Origin: Deinococcus sp. KSM4-11 | Lineage (GTDB): Bacteria; Deinococcota; Deinococci; Deinococcales; Deinococcaceae | Assembly: GCF_004801415.1 (NCBI RefSeq) | Contig: NZ_SSNX01000004.1 | Span: 62,001 to 126,000, forward strand | Direction: 5' to 3' | Length of the DNA: 64,000 bases | Shown: positions 31,035 through 40,306 of the stretch, in pieces | How positions within the stretch are numbered: the first letter of the stretch is position 1 | How the letters are laid out: each line of letters opens with the position of its first letter | Made by a program: the position numbers and the translations under genes | Notes under the pieces: generated by a model | Database searches by the model: none | Told to the model about the DNA's origin: nothing | Seen by the model: only the letters and a program-made list of their open reading frames with translations

Positions 31035-33110
31035 GTGAGCCCAGACTTGTTGAATGGCCGGTACCTGGAGTCGCCGCGTGGAGACCACGTGGACGTGTAC
31101 ACCGACGAGCATGGCCAGCAGGTGCGCGTTCCCGATCCGTACCGCTGGCTGGAAGACCCGGATTCGCCCCAGACGCGGGCGTGGGTGGCCGCGCAGAACG
31201 CCGTGACGGACGTGGTGCTGGACGCCCTGCCCGCCCGCACCCGGTACCGCGAGCGGCTCACGGAGCTGTGGAATTACGCGCGTGAGGGTGTGCCGTGGCG
31301 GCGCGGCGCGCGGTACTTCCGGTCGTTCAACCCTGGCCTGCTGAACCAGCCGCTGCTGGAGGTGGCCGAGAGCCCGCGCGGCCCGTGGCGGACGCTGCTC
31401 GACCCGAACACGCTCAGCGAGGATGGGACGGCCTCCCTGCTCAGCGCGTCGGTCAGCCGGGACGGCGCGCGGGTCGCGTACGGCGTGCAGCAGGGCGGCA
31501 GCGACTGGATCACGTGGCACGTGCGTGACGTGGTTTCGGGTGAGGACGATCCACACGCGGTGGAGTGGAGCAAGTTCAGCGGCGCGACGTGGTCGCCCGA
31601 CGGTCTGGGCTTCTATTACGGCGCGTACGATGCCCCGCCGGAGGGTGCGGCCCTGACCGGCGCGAACCGGAATTACCGGCTGATGTTCCACGCGGTCGGC
31701 ACGCCGCAGGCGCAGGATCAGCTGATCATCGCCCGACCAGACGAACCGGACTGGCGGTTCTCGGCGGGCGTCACCGAGGACGGCGAGTATCTGCTTGTCG
31801 TCGTGTCGCGCGGCACCGAGCCGAAGAACCTGCTGTGGGTGCGGCCTTTGGCCTCGGGCGGGCCGTTCACGGAACTCGTGCCGGACTTCCGCGCGGCATA
31901 CGACGTGGTCGGGAACGACGGCCCCACGCTGTATGTCCGCACCGACGAGGACGCCCCGCGTGGCCGGGTGCTCGCATGGAATGTGGCCACGGGCGAGCGG
32001 TACGAGGTGATCCCCGAGGGACAGGACGCGCTGGAGGCTGTTCACGCTGTGCCGGAGGGCCTGCTGTCCCTGACCCTGCGGGATGCCAGTCACCGGCTCA
32101 CGCGGCACGACCGCTCGGGGGCCGTGATCGGCGAGGTCGCGTTGCCGGGCCTGGGGAGCGTCACCGAACTGAACGCGCGGCAGGACGACCCGGAGGTGTT
32201 CCTGGGATTCACGTCCTTCCTGAGTCCCGGCACGGCCTACTGCCTGCGGCCAGACGGTGACCTGGAGGCCCTTTCGACGCCCACCATCGAATTCGACGCG
32301 TCGGCCTACGAGGTCACGCAGGAGTTCGCGACCAGCAAGGACGGCACCCGCATCCCCATGTTCATTGTGGCGCGGCGCGGCCTGGCGCGGAACGGCCAGA
32401 ACGCCACGCTGCTGTACGGGTATGGGGGCTTCACCGTCAGCCTCACGCCGTCGTTCAGCGTGGGGCGGCTGGCGTGGCTGGAACGCGGCGGCGTGGCGGT
32501 CGTGGCGAACCTGCGCGGCGGCAGCGAGTACGGTGAGGACTGGCATCTGGCGGGCACCCTCGAGCGCAAGCAGAATGTGTTCGACGACTTCATCGCGTGC
32601 GCCGAGCACCTGATCAGCACCGGCATCACGTCCAGCGTACACCTGGGCATCCAGGGCGGCAGCAACGGGGGCCTGCTGGTCGGCGCGGCCATGACGCAGC
32701 GCCCGGAGCTGTTCGGCGCAGTGATCGCGCAGGTCGGCGTGATGGACATGCTGCGCTACCAGCACTTCACGATCGGCTGGGCGTGGGCCAGCGACTACGG
32801 CCGCAGCGACGACCCGGAGATGTTCCGCACGCTGCTGGCGTACTCGCCCCTGCATAACCTGAGAGAGGGCACGGCCTACCCGGCCACCCTGGTCACGACT
32901 GGCGACCACGACGACCGTGTGGTACCCGCCCACTCTTACAAGTTCGCCGCGCAGCTACAGCGTGACCAGGCGGGAACCGAGCCGGTGCTGATCCGCATCG
33001 AGACGCGTGGCGGCCACGGAGCGGGCAAACCAACCTCGCTGGTGATCGCGGAGGCGGCCGATATCTGGGCCTTCCTCGACGCCCGGCTGCGGACCGCGCC
33101 CACTGGTTGA
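31035..33110 (+). CDS. Prolyl oligopeptidase family serine peptidase
   Basis: 691 residues from a GTG, the usual length. N-terminal DPYRWLEDPDSPQTRAWVAAQN is the POP opening; a seven-bladed propeller follows to about residue 420. The catalytic domain carries LLYGYGGFTVSLTPSF, NLRGGSEYGEDWHLAG, GIQGGSNGGLLVGAAMTQRPELFGAV (nucleophile Ser in GGSNGG), TGDHDDRVVPAHSYKFAA (Asp) and GGHGAGKPTS (His). Cuts after proline in short peptides, cytoplasmic because no signal is seen. Stop codon overlaps the tRNA promoter. Confidence 0.94.
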   Translation: MSPDLLNGRYLESPRGDHVDVYTDEHGQQVRVPDPYRWLEDPDSPQTRAWVAAQNAVTDVVLDALPARTRYRERLTELWNYAREGVPWRRGARYFRSFNPGLLNQPLLEVAESPRGPWRTLLDPNTLSEDGTASLLSASVSRDGARVAYGVQQGGSDWITWHVRDVVSGEDDPHAVEWSKFSGATWSPDGLGFYYGAYDAPPEGAALTGANRNYRLMFHAVGTPQAQDQLIIARPDEPDWRFSAGVTEDGEYLLVVVSRGTEPKNLLWVRPLASGGPFTELVPDFRAAYDVVGNDGPTLYVRTDEDAPRGRVLAWNVATGERYEVIPEGQDALEAVHAVPEGLLSLTLRDASHRLTRHDRSGAVIGEVALPGLGSVTELNARQDDPEVFLGFTSFLSPGTAYCLRPDGDLEALSTPTIEFDASAYEVTQEFATSKDGTRIPMFIVARRGLARNGQNATLLYGYGGFTVSLTPSFSVGRLAWLERGGVAVVANLRGGSEYGEDWHLAGTLERKQNVFDDFIACAEHLISTGITSSVHLGIQGGSNGGLLVGAAMTQRPELFGAVIAQVGVMDMLRYQHFTIGWAWASDYGRSDDPEMFRTLLAYSPLHNLREGTAYPATLVTTGDHDDRVVPAHSYKFAAQLQRDQAGTEPVLIRIETRGGHGAGKPTSLVIAEAADIWAFLDARLRTAPTG

Positions 33111-33135
33111 CAGCCCAGGACTTCGCCGTTAAAGT
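33107..33135 (+). promoter_or_regulatory. tRNA-Leu promoter
   Basis: Consensus TTGACA (33107-33112) overlaps the oligopeptidase stop codon; 17-base spacer; TAAAGT (33130-33135). Strong promoter about 50 bases before the tRNA. Confidence 0.8.
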
Positions 33136-33183
33136 AAGCGAGCCTGAAACGCGCCCCACGGGGCGGCCCCACCAGAACAAGCG

Positions 33184-33269
<86 letters not shown>

Positions 33270-33277
33270 CGAAGACT

Positions 33278-33305
33278 CCCAGCAGCAATGCTGGGGTTTT
33301 TCTTT
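33278..33305 (+). terminator. Intrinsic terminator of tRNA-Leu
   Basis: Perfect 7-bp stem CCCAGCA/TGCTGGG, loop GCAA, then GTTTTTCTTT. Starts nine bases after the CCA. Confidence 0.9.
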
Positions 33306-33403
33306 GGCCTGATCGTGCCGACTCCGACCGGTCTCGTCCAGAGAGGACGATTCTCGCTGCTGGTGCGCCGTTCAAGGACTCCATGGCGACCCAACCGCCA
33401 TAT

Positions 33404-34825
33404 TTACTGCGCCGGGTCTCCGATCCAGAGGGCCAGCCGGGCGTCCGCGAACTGCTGTGCCCGCTGGGCCAGGCGTGCGTGATCGGTGTCCAGCCGTCGG
33501 GCCGCCATGGTCAGGTGCGCGGCCATCGCTTCCGGGGCCGGCCCGCCCAGGGTGGTGCGGCGGGTCACGAAGGCGGCGGTGTCCAGCGCGTCCGCCACCA
33601 GCCCATCTGGAATGTCCAGCTCCGGGGCCAGGGCGCGCAGGTCGGTGTCGGTCGCCAGGTGGAGCGCGCGGCCCTGCGCGTGTACGCTGGCCAGCAGCGC
33701 CTTCGCCAGCCGGTGGGCCTCGCGGAAGTCACCGCTGCGGCGGGCGAGCACGTCGGCCAGCTCGGTCAGGGTGCTTTCGCTGTGGTCGGCCAGGATGCGC
33801 CACGCGTCCCGGTTCACGTTCAGGCCGCTGATGGACGCGTCCAGCAGTTCCAGGGCCTGCCCGAAGGTGCGCCACAGCGTCCACAGCGGTTCCTGGACGT
33901 CGGTGCCCACGTCGTTCACGTCTCCGAAGGGAATGTTGTGGCTCGCATACACCAGCGTCTGTGCCGCCCCCAGCGTGCGGCTCAGGCGGGTGCGGGTGTG
34001 CTCCAGCGTGACCGGGTTGCGTTTCTGGGGCATGACGCTCGAGCCCTGCACCAGACCGTCTTCCAGGGTGATGAGGCCCCGCGCGGCCCAATCCAGCAGG
34101 TCGTACACCACCCGCGACAGGTTCACCGCGCAGGTGCTGACGGCGCCCGCGATCTCGACCTGCCAGTCGCCGCTGGCGACCGCGTCGAAGGTGTTCTCGA
34201 CCGGGCCGTCGAAACCCAGCAGCGCGGCTGCGTACTCCCGGTTCAGCGGGTGGCTGCTGCCCGCCAGGGCCACGGCCCCCAGCGGACTGCGGTTCAGGCG
34301 GCCCAGCGCATCCTGGAGCCGGGCGCTGTCGCGCGCCAGGACGTTCTCGGCGGCCGCCAGGTAGTGGCCGAGGGTGGTCGGCTGGGCGGGCTGGTGGTGG
34401 GTGAAGGCGACCATGACCGTCGCCCGTTCTCGCTCCGCGAGGCTCAGGAGCGTGCCCCGGAGCCGCAGCACGGTCTGCATGGCGGTCATCAGCTCGGCCC
34501 GCGCCGCGAGGCGGTACACGGTCATGTCCAGGTCGTTGCGCGACAGGGCGGTGCGCAGCGCCCCCGCGCCCTCCGGACTCAGGCGCGCGATTTCCCGGTC
34601 GAGCGTGAAGAACAGGTCGGGAATGGCCGGGTCGACCTCGCCCGGCTGGAAGGAACGCAGCGCGCGCAGGGTCGTCACGGCCTCATCCGCGTGCGGGGTG
34701 CCGCTGCGACGCAGATCGAGGGCGTGGGCACTCAGGGCTTCCAGGAACAGGGGCAGCAGGTGGGCACGCGCAAAGGCGTAATCCGGGTCGAGCGCCGCCG
34801 TCCGGTACGCGGGATGAAAGGTCAT
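33404..34825 (-). CDS. Argininosuccinate lyase-like protein (fumarase/aspartase superfamily)
   Basis: 473 residues from the ATG at 34825. Superfamily signature GSSVMPQKRNP with the catalytic serine loop, THHQPAQPTTLGHYLAA and SRNDLDMTVYRLAAR (the ArgH-type SRNDQ region). Length suits ArgH. It stands away from other arginine genes and the first 40 residues diverge, so it may be a paralogue acting on a related substrate rather than the biosynthetic ArgH. The longer in-frame extension overlaps the adjacent GNAT gene and is rejected. Confidence 0.8.
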   Translation of the reverse strand: MTFHPAYRTAALDPDYAFARAHLLPLFLEALSAHALDLRRSGTPHADEAVTTLRALRSFQPGEVDPAIPDLFFTLDREIARLSPEGAGALRTALSRNDLDMTVYRLAARAELMTAMQTVLRLRGTLLSLAERERATVMVAFTHHQPAQPTTLGHYLAAAENVLARDSARLQDALGRLNRSPLGAVALAGSSHPLNREYAAALLGFDGPVENTFDAVASGDWQVEIAGAVSTCAVNLSRVVYDLLDWAARGLITLEDGLVQGSSVMPQKRNPVTLEHTRTRLSRTLGAAQTLVYASHNIPFGDVNDVGTDVQEPLWTLWRTFGQALELLDASISGLNVNRDAWRILADHSESTLTELADVLARRSGDFREAHRLAKALLASVHAQGRALHLATDTDLRALAPELDIPDGLVADALDTAAFVTRRTTLGGPAPEAMAAHLTMAARRLDTDHARLAQRAQQFADARLALWIGDPAQ

Positions 34826-34830
34826 GCCGC

Positions 34831-34836
34831 AGGGTA
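34831..34836 (-). promoter_or_regulatory. Leaderless -10 box of the lyase gene
   Basis: TACCCT on the minus strand, five bases before the ATG at 34825. Confidence 0.45.
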
Positions 34837-34851
34837 GAGCGGACGGCTCGC

Positions 34852-35316
34852 CTACGGGTCGAGCCGCAGCACCAGCGTCACGTGATCCTCGCTGAAGCCC
34901 TGCGCGGCGTAGAACTCGCGGGCTCGCCCGTTGAACCATGACGTCTTGAGCATGATCTCGGCGGCGCCCTGGTGCCGGCCCCAGCGCTTGACGGCGTCCA
35001 GCAGAAAGCGGCCCACGCCGGTTCCCTCGGATTCCTCCGTCACGGCCAGATCCTTCACGAACACGCCGTGATCCTCGGGATGCCAGTAGAGCAGCGTGAA
35101 GCCTGCCGGCAGGCCGTCGGCGCTGGCGATCAGGACGGCGCTGCCGGGTTCCGGATCGGTCAGTGCCCGGGTGAACAGGGTGTCGTACTCGGCCAGCATG
35201 ACCTGCCGATCCCGCCACGGCGGCGCGCTGGCCACCAGTCGGGGCGCGAGCGCCAGCACAAAGGGCAGATCGCCGGGCTCGCCGGGCCGCAGCGTGAGGC
35301 GCGGAGCGGACATCAT
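34852..35316 (-). CDS. GNAT-family N-acetyltransferase
   Basis: 154 residues. GNAT fold with FVKDLAVTEESEGTGVGRFLLDAVKRWGR containing the acetyl-CoA loop (V-x-x-x-x-x-GxGxG/A), and WFNGRAREFYAAQGFSED as the C-terminal motif B. Acceptor unknown. Separated from the lyase by 26 bases and has its own start box. Confidence 0.87.
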   Translation of the reverse strand: MMSAPRLTLRPGEPGDLPFVLALAPRLVASAPPWRDRQVMLAEYDTLFTRALTDPEPGSAVLIASADGLPAGFTLLYWHPEDHGVFVKDLAVTEESEGTGVGRFLLDAVKRWGRHQGAAEIMLKTSWFNGRAREFYAAQGFSEDHVTLVLRLDP

Positions 35317-35322
35317 GCGTTC

Positions 35323-35328
35323 ATGGTA
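35323..35328 (-). promoter_or_regulatory. Leaderless -10 box of the GNAT gene at 35316
   Basis: TACCAT on the minus strand, six bases before the ATG at 35316. Confidence 0.5.
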
Positions 35329-35401
35329 TGGAACGTGCGCCTACACGCGTCTTACAGCTGTTCACGGCGGATTTCCTTCCCCGGCTCTGGGCCGGACGCG
35401 C

Positions 35402-35974
35402 TTACAGGCGCAGGCCGATCAGGGCGTAGCCGAGCATGGCCAGCTTCTCGCGCAGCAGGTAGGTGCGGCTGGTGCCCGCGCCGAGCGGACTGGCGCTCAC
35501 GTTGGCGTCCATGCCCAGCGCGCGTGCCAGCGCCAGGGCGCGCGGCGCGTGTGCCTCGTCGGTGACCAGCGTGACGGGCGTACCGGGGGCCAAGCCCACG
35601 CGGGCGTTGCGCAGGTTCTCGATGGTTGTGCGGCTGCGCGTCTCGGCCACCAGGGCGGTCTGTGGAACACCGTGTTTGCTCAGGTATGTGATCCCCACCC
35701 CGCCCTCGGTATAGGGATCCCCCTGGCGGCGCCCCCCGGTGACCACGATCTTCAGCACCCCGCCGTGTTCGTACAGACCCAGCGCATGATCCAGTCGGCG
35801 CTGGAAGGCGGGGCTGGGCCGCCCGGCGTACTGCGCCGCGCCCAGCACCAGCAGCGTGGCGTGGGGGGTGCGGGCGTTCGGCACGCGCAGGTTCGGGAGC
35901 GCCAGGAAGCCGGCCGCCAGCAGGGCCACGACGGCCAGGGGCAACAGGGTCAGGGTGGAACCGCGCGCGCGCAC
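35402..35974 (-). CDS. YdcF/ElyC/SanA-family (DUF218) envelope protein
   Basis: 190 residues from a GTG at 35974, chosen because TACGCT stands six bases upstream; a longer GTG start (36004) adds ten residues that run across this box. One N-terminal membrane anchor (LTLLPLAVVALLAAGFLAL) then the DUF218 domain: LLVLGAAQYAGRPSPAFQRRLDHAL, IVVTGGRRQGDPYTEG, SRTTIENLRNA and LVTDEAHAPRAL. Family members affect cell-envelope integrity; reaction unknown. Confidence 0.85.
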   Translation of the reverse strand: MRARGSTLTLLPLAVVALLAAGFLALPNLRVPNARTPHATLLVLGAAQYAGRPSPAFQRRLDHALGLYEHGGVLKIVVTGGRRQGDPYTEGGVGITYLSKHGVPQTALVAETRSRTTIENLRNARVGLAPGTPVTLVTDEAHAPRALALARALGMDANVSASPLGAGTSRTYLLREKLAMLGYALIGLRL

Positions 35975-35980
35975 GAGCGG

Positions 35981-35986
35981 AGCGTA
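35981..35986 (-). promoter_or_regulatory. Leaderless -10 box of the ElyC-like gene
   Basis: TACGCT on the minus strand, six bases before the GTG at 35974. Confidence 0.5.
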
Positions 35987-36077
35987 ACATAAAGAAAACC
36001 ACAAGTCTGGCGATTCCCGTCGTCCCTGTCGGTTTCTTCACACCCGCGAATTCGGCGCGCGAGTGGCGATCATCTTC

Positions 36078-36106
36078 CTGACGCGGCGGGAGGTGCGTGC
36101 TACGCT
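36078..36106 (+). promoter_or_regulatory. topA promoter
   Basis: CTGACG (36078-36083), 17-base spacer, TACGCT (36101-36106). Unlike most genes here, the start lies about 60 bases downstream, so topA has a real 5' leader. Confidence 0.55.
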
Positions 36107-36168
36107 CACCCCTGAATTTCTGCGCTGCCCTTTCTTGCGTCGCGTGTGGCCGGGAGCCCATCAACCTT

Positions 36169-39093
36169 ATGTCCAACACCCTTGTAATCGTCGAATCGCC
36201 CGCGAAGGCCCGTACCATCGAAAAGTACCTCGGCAAGGGGTACACGGTGGAGTCGTCCATCGGGCACATCCGCGACCTCCCCAAGAGCGCGGCCGATATC
36301 CCCGAGAAATACAAGGGACAGGCCTGGTCCCGGCTCGGCCTGGACGTGGAACACGATTTCAGCCCGCTGTACGTGGTCGCCCCGGAAAAGAAAGCGCACG
36401 TGGCGAAGCTGCGGAAGATGGCGGCCGAGGCCGACGAGATCATCCTCGCGACGGACGATGACCGCGAGGGCGAGAGCATCGCGTGGCACCTGTTCCAGGA
36501 ACTCCGGCCAAAGGTGCCGGTCAAGCGCATGGTCTTCCACGAGATCACCAAGGAGGCCATCCAGGCCGCCATTGCCGCGCCGCGCCAGATCGATACGAAC
36601 CTCGTCGAGGCGCAGGAGGCCCGGCGCGCGCTGGATCGGCTGTACGGCTACGAGGTCAGCCCGGTACTGTGGAAGAAGGTCGCGCCGAAGCTGAGCGCAG
36701 GCCGCGTGCAGAGCGTGGCGACCCGCATGCTGGTGGAACGTGAACGCGAGCGCATGCGCTTTGTGAGCGCCACGTGGTGGGATCTGCTGGTCACCGGTAA
36801 GACCGCCGATGCCCAGACCTTCCCCGCCCGCCTGACGGACGTGGTCGGACAGAAGCTCGCGCTGGGCCGCGACTTCGACCCGCTGACCGGGAAGTTGAAG
36901 GACGGCGTCACCGCCCGCCTGCTCTCGGAAGCCGAGGCCCGCGCGCTGGCCGACGGCCTGACTGGGCAGACGTTGGCGGTCACGAGTGCCGAGGAGAAAC
37001 CCTTCACGCAGCGTCCGTACCCACCGTTCATTACCTCCACCTTGCAGCAGGAGGGCAGCCGCAAGCTGGGCTTCGCCGCCACGCGCACCATGCGCGCCGC
37101 GCAGCGCCTGTACGAACAGGGCTACATCACGTACATGCGCACCGACAGCACCAACCTGAGCACCGAGGCCGTGACCGCCGCCCGCACGCAGGTCGCGCAG
37201 ATGTACGGCCAGAATTACCTGTCGCCGCAGCCGCGCGTGTACTCCAAGAAGGCCAAGAACGCCCAGGAGGCCCACGAGGCGATCCGCCCCGCCGGGAGCA
37301 GCTTCCGCACGCCGGATTCGCTCCGGAATGAACTGTCGGGCGACGAGTGGCGGCTGTACGACCTGATCTGGAAACGCACCGTGGCCTGCCAGATGGCCGA
37401 CGCGCGCGGCCGCAGCCTGCGCGTGCGCCTGGGCGGAACAACGAAGACCGGAGACGACGTGGCCCTGAGCGCCTCGGGCCGCACCATCGATTTCCCCGGC
37501 TTCCTGCGCGCCTACGTGGAGGGCAGCGACGATCCCAGCGCCGCCCTTGAAGACCGCGAGACTCCCCTGCCCCCCTTGAAGGAAGGCGAGCGCGTCACCG
37601 CCGACGCCGTGAAACCCGAGGGCCACGAGACGCAGCCACCCGCCCGCTACACCGAGGCGTCGCTGGTGCAGTCGCTGGAGGGCGCGGGCATCGGCCGCCC
37701 CAGCACCTATGCGAGCATCCTGGGCACCATCCAGGACCGTGGGTACGCGACCAAGAAAGGACAGGCACTGGTGCCCTCCTGGACGGCGTTCGCGACCTCC
37801 GCGCTGCTGGAGGGGCATTTCAGTTCGCTGGTGGACTACGACTTCACCGCGAAGATGGAAGAAGACCTCGACGACATCGCCGGGGGCCGTGCCCAGCGGG
37901 TGCCGTACCTCCAGCGTTTCTACCTGGGCGTGGGCGGCGAGGGCATGGCCCTGCGCCCCCTGATCGACTCGAAGATGGGCGAGATCGACGCGCGCGGGAT
38001 CGCCACGATCGCCGTGCCGAAACTGGAGGGCAGCGGCATCGAGGTACGCGTCGGCCGCTACGGGCCGTACATGGAGCGGGACGGGGAGAAGGCCAACCTC
38101 CCTGAGGGCATGGCCCCGGACGAACTGACCGCCGAGAACGCCGAGGAACTGATGAGCCGCCCCAGCGGCGACCGGGTGATCGGCACCGACGACGCCACCG
38201 GGCAGCCGGTCGTCGCCCGGGCGGGACGCTACGGCCCGTACGTGACGCTCGGCGCAGACAACCCGCCCGTCCGCAGCGCGAGCCTGTTCCCCACCGACGA
38301 CCTGACCACCCTGACCCTGGAACGCGCCCTGAAACTGCTGAGCCTGCCCCGGCTGGTCGGCACCAGCGAGGGCGAGGAGGTTTGGGCGCTGAACGGCAAG
38401 TACGGCCCCTACCTCAAGCGCGGCAGCGACAGCCGCAGCCTGACCACCCACGAGCAGCTGTTCGAGGTCGGCATCCACGAGGCCGAGGCACTGTTCATGC
38501 AGCCCCGGTTCGGCAAGGGCCGCGCGGCTGCTGCGCCGCCCCTGCGCAGCTTCGAGTATCCGGGCCGCGCCAGCATCGTCCTGAAGTCCGGCCGCTTCGG
38601 TCCGTACCTCACCGACGGCGAGCGCAACGCCACCCTTCGCAAGGGCGAGGACGAGGGCACGTTGACCGCCGACCGCGCCCTGGAGATCCTGGAAGAGCGT
38701 GGCAAGGAACCCAAGGCCAAGCCCGGCAAGACCCCGCGCAAGGCCGCCAGCGCTAGCACGAAGAAGACGACCGCGAAGGCCGGAGCGGGGAAGGCCACCG
38801 CGAAGACCAGCACCCGCAAGACCCCGACCCGCCCTCCGGCCTCCAAGGCCAGCGCCGCTCGTAAGGCTCCTGCGAAAGCGAAGGCCCTTGCCAAGACCCC
38901 CCTCACCTGGGCGCAGCTTAAACCGCACCTGAACGTGCTGAGCAGCGAGGAACGCCAGCTGGTGACCGCCACCCGTGAACAGGGTCGCAAGGTCGAGGAC
39001 GTCGCCCCCGGCCTGGGCCTCGACATCAAGAAGGCCAAGGGCATGGCACTCCAGGCCAGCAAGAAACTGAACCAGGCGGCGCGCGGAGAATAA
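36169..39093 (+). CDS. topA: DNA topoisomerase I
   Basis: 974 residues from the ATG at 36169 (MSNTLVIVESPAKA, the invariant TOPRIM opening). DDDREGESIAWHL is the metal-binding DxDxE motif, YEQGYITYMRTDST holds the active-site tyrosine, and GAGIGRPSTYASIL is the conserved gate motif. The C-terminus has four GRYGPY/GKYGPY-type repeats instead of cysteine zinc fingers, then a Lys/Ala/Thr-rich tail of about 60 residues and a helical end. Relaxes negative supercoils. The basic tail, similar to histone H1-like tails, is longer than in Escherichia coli. Confidence 0.96.
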   Translation: MSNTLVIVESPAKARTIEKYLGKGYTVESSIGHIRDLPKSAADIPEKYKGQAWSRLGLDVEHDFSPLYVVAPEKKAHVAKLRKMAAEADEIILATDDDREGESIAWHLFQELRPKVPVKRMVFHEITKEAIQAAIAAPRQIDTNLVEAQEARRALDRLYGYEVSPVLWKKVAPKLSAGRVQSVATRMLVERERERMRFVSATWWDLLVTGKTADAQTFPARLTDVVGQKLALGRDFDPLTGKLKDGVTARLLSEAEARALADGLTGQTLAVTSAEEKPFTQRPYPPFITSTLQQEGSRKLGFAATRTMRAAQRLYEQGYITYMRTDSTNLSTEAVTAARTQVAQMYGQNYLSPQPRVYSKKAKNAQEAHEAIRPAGSSFRTPDSLRNELSGDEWRLYDLIWKRTVACQMADARGRSLRVRLGGTTKTGDDVALSASGRTIDFPGFLRAYVEGSDDPSAALEDRETPLPPLKEGERVTADAVKPEGHETQPPARYTEASLVQSLEGAGIGRPSTYASILGTIQDRGYATKKGQALVPSWTAFATSALLEGHFSSLVDYDFTAKMEEDLDDIAGGRAQRVPYLQRFYLGVGGEGMALRPLIDSKMGEIDARGIATIAVPKLEGSGIEVRVGRYGPYMERDGEKANLPEGMAPDELTAENAEELMSRPSGDRVIGTDDATGQPVVARAGRYGPYVTLGADNPPVRSASLFPTDDLTTLTLERALKLLSLPRLVGTSEGEEVWALNGKYGPYLKRGSDSRSLTTHEQLFEVGIHEAEALFMQPRFGKGRAAAAPPLRSFEYPGRASIVLKSGRFGPYLTDGERNATLRKGEDEGTLTADRALEILEERGKEPKAKPGKTPRKAASASTKKTTAKAGAGKATAKTSTRKTPTRPPASKASAARKAPAKAKALAKTPLTWAQLKPHLNVLSSEERQLVTATREQGRKVEDVAPGLGLDIKKAKGMALQASKKLNQAARGE

Positions 39094-39097
39094 GCCC

Positions 39098-39406
39098 TTG
39101 CCCAGGCCGCGCCCCGACGTTCCCCACGCCCTGCACCTGACCCGCCTCGCCCAGGGCACGCCCGGCGAGTGGGTGCGGCTGCCCGGTGGGAATGTCCGGG
39201 TGCTGAACCTCAGCGGCAAGGCTCCTCAGGCCGGTCTGGACGGGTGGGTGGTGTGCCTCAGTGGCGAGGCCGTGATCGACCTGCCCCTGAACAACTTCGT
39301 GCGCCTGCGCCCCGGCGAGGGCCACCGCGTGACCGCCAGTGAACCCTGGGTGCCCTTCGACACGCGCGAGGGCACCGTGATCCTGCTGGTGGTGGACGGG
39401 GAGTAA
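39098..39406 (+). CDS. Cupin-like small protein
   Basis: 102 residues from a TTG four bases after topA, with GGAG nearby. Single beta-barrel pattern: VRLPGGNVRVLNLSGKA, WVVCLSGEAVIDLPLNNFVRLRPGEGHRV (cupin motif 1 order without the full His pair) and EGTVILLVVDGE. Co-transcribed with topA by spacing. Metal binding is uncertain as the canonical histidines are mostly missing. Confidence 0.65.
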   Translation: MPRPRPDVPHALHLTRLAQGTPGEWVRLPGGNVRVLNLSGKAPQAGLDGWVVCLSGEAVIDLPLNNFVRLRPGEGHRVTASEPWVPFDTREGTVILLVVDGE

Positions 39407-39420
39407 GAACGAATATCGCA

Positions 39421-39426
39421 TAGCCT
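39421..39426 (+). promoter_or_regulatory. Leaderless -10 box of the gene at 39433
   Basis: TAGCCT, six bases, ATG. Confidence 0.5.
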
Positions 39427-39432
39427 GAAGCG

Positions 39433-39810
39433 ATGGCTGTGCCACCTCCCTCAATTGCAAGCCTCCAAGGTATTTTCCTTGACGACTCGTTTGTGCTGGG
39501 GGTGCTAATTCCCTACCGCCAAATGAGCGTCAGTATTTTGGCAATGCTGCTGCCTTGGCACCTAAGGTATGAAGCACTGCCTCAAGGTCAGTTGTGGTGT
39601 TATCGCCGCGCTGAGCTGGTGTTTCAAGACGTGATGTCAGTGGTGTGGTCAAAGCAGAATATTCCGGGCGCTGTGACGGTGGACGAAGATGGCGAGGATT
39701 TCGGCACGGTAGACGTGTTGGAGATGGACGGAGATATATACCGTCTACAGGGTGACTTCGGAGTGATTGAGGTGCATTCTTCCCCACCGTCACTGACACT
39801 GTTGGAATGA
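39433..39810 (+). CDS. Hypothetical protein, atypical composition
   Basis: 125 residues of no recognised family. Base use is clearly more A/T-rich than neighbours, as in the gene at 29212. The protein mixes hydrophobic strands with an acidic stretch (GAVTVDEDGEDFGTVDVLEMDGD), reminiscent of small polymorphic-toxin immunity proteins, but this is only a resemblance of size and charge. No toxin gene adjoins. The start box supports real expression. Confidence 0.6.
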   Translation: MAVPPPSIASLQGIFLDDSFVLGVLIPYRQMSVSILAMLLPWHLRYEALPQGQLWCYRRAELVFQDVMSVVWSKQNIPGAVTVDEDGEDFGTVDVLEMDGDIYRLQGDFGVIEVHSSPPSLTLLE

Positions 39811-39858
39811 CCTTCCTTTGAAGCTCCCGTCTTAGACGAAAGGATTTCCTCATCCCGT

Positions 39859-39864
39859 TACAGT
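39859..39864 (+). promoter_or_regulatory. Leaderless -10 box of the thioesterase gene
   Basis: TACAGT, six bases, ATG at 39871. Confidence 0.5.
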
Positions 39865-39870
39865 GCCGTC

Positions 39871-40305
39871 ATGACCCGGCCTACCCCGCACCACCGCACG
39901 GCCTACCCATACCACCACCCCACGCCGACCCGCTGGGCAGACAACGACGTGTACGGCCACGTGAACAACGTGACGTACTACGCGTACTTCGACACGGCCG
40001 TGAACGCGTACCTGGTGGCACACGGCGCGCTGGATCTCCACGCGGGCGAGGTGATCGGGCTGGTCGTCGAGACGGGCTGCGCGTACTTCGCGCCGGCCGA
40101 GTTCCCGGAGCTGCTCAGTGTGGGCGTGCGCGTGGCACGGCTGGGCAGCAGTTCCGTGCGCTACGAGCTGGCCGTGTTCCGCGCTGGCGAGGAGACCGCG
40201 TGCGCGCAGGGGCATTTCGTGCATGTGTACGTGGATCGGGGGACGCGGCGGCCCACGGTACTGCCGGAGGTGCTGCGCCGGGCGCTGGAGGCGCTGCAGT
40301 CCTGA
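39871..40305 (+). CDS. Acyl-CoA thioesterase (4HBT hotdog family)
   Basis: 144 residues. [24 protein letters not shown] holds the catalytic Asp and the HVNN loop of YbgC/4-hydroxybenzoyl-CoA thioesterases; [22 protein letters not shown] and YELAVFRAG complete the hotdog. Hydrolyses an acyl-CoA, chain unknown. Confidence 0.88.
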   Translation: MTRPTPHHRTAYPYHHPTPTRWADNDVYGHVNNVTYYAYFDTAVNAYLVAHGALDLHAGEVIGLVVETGCAYFAPAEFPELLSVGVRVARLGSSSVRYELAVFRAGEETACAQGHFVHVYVDRGTRRPTVLPEVLRRALEALQS

Positions 40306-40306
40306 C

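Noticed and set aside
33404..35218. One protein of 604 residues covering the lyase and part of the GNAT gene
   Set aside because: The N-terminal part is the GNAT gene in a wrong frame. The lyase start at 34825 has a -10 box and the known N-terminus length.
38700..38930. Lys/Ala/Thr-rich repeats as a DNA repeat or CRISPR-like array
   Set aside because: This is the coding sequence of the basic tail of topoisomerase I; the repeats are irregular codon patterns, not a nucleotide array.
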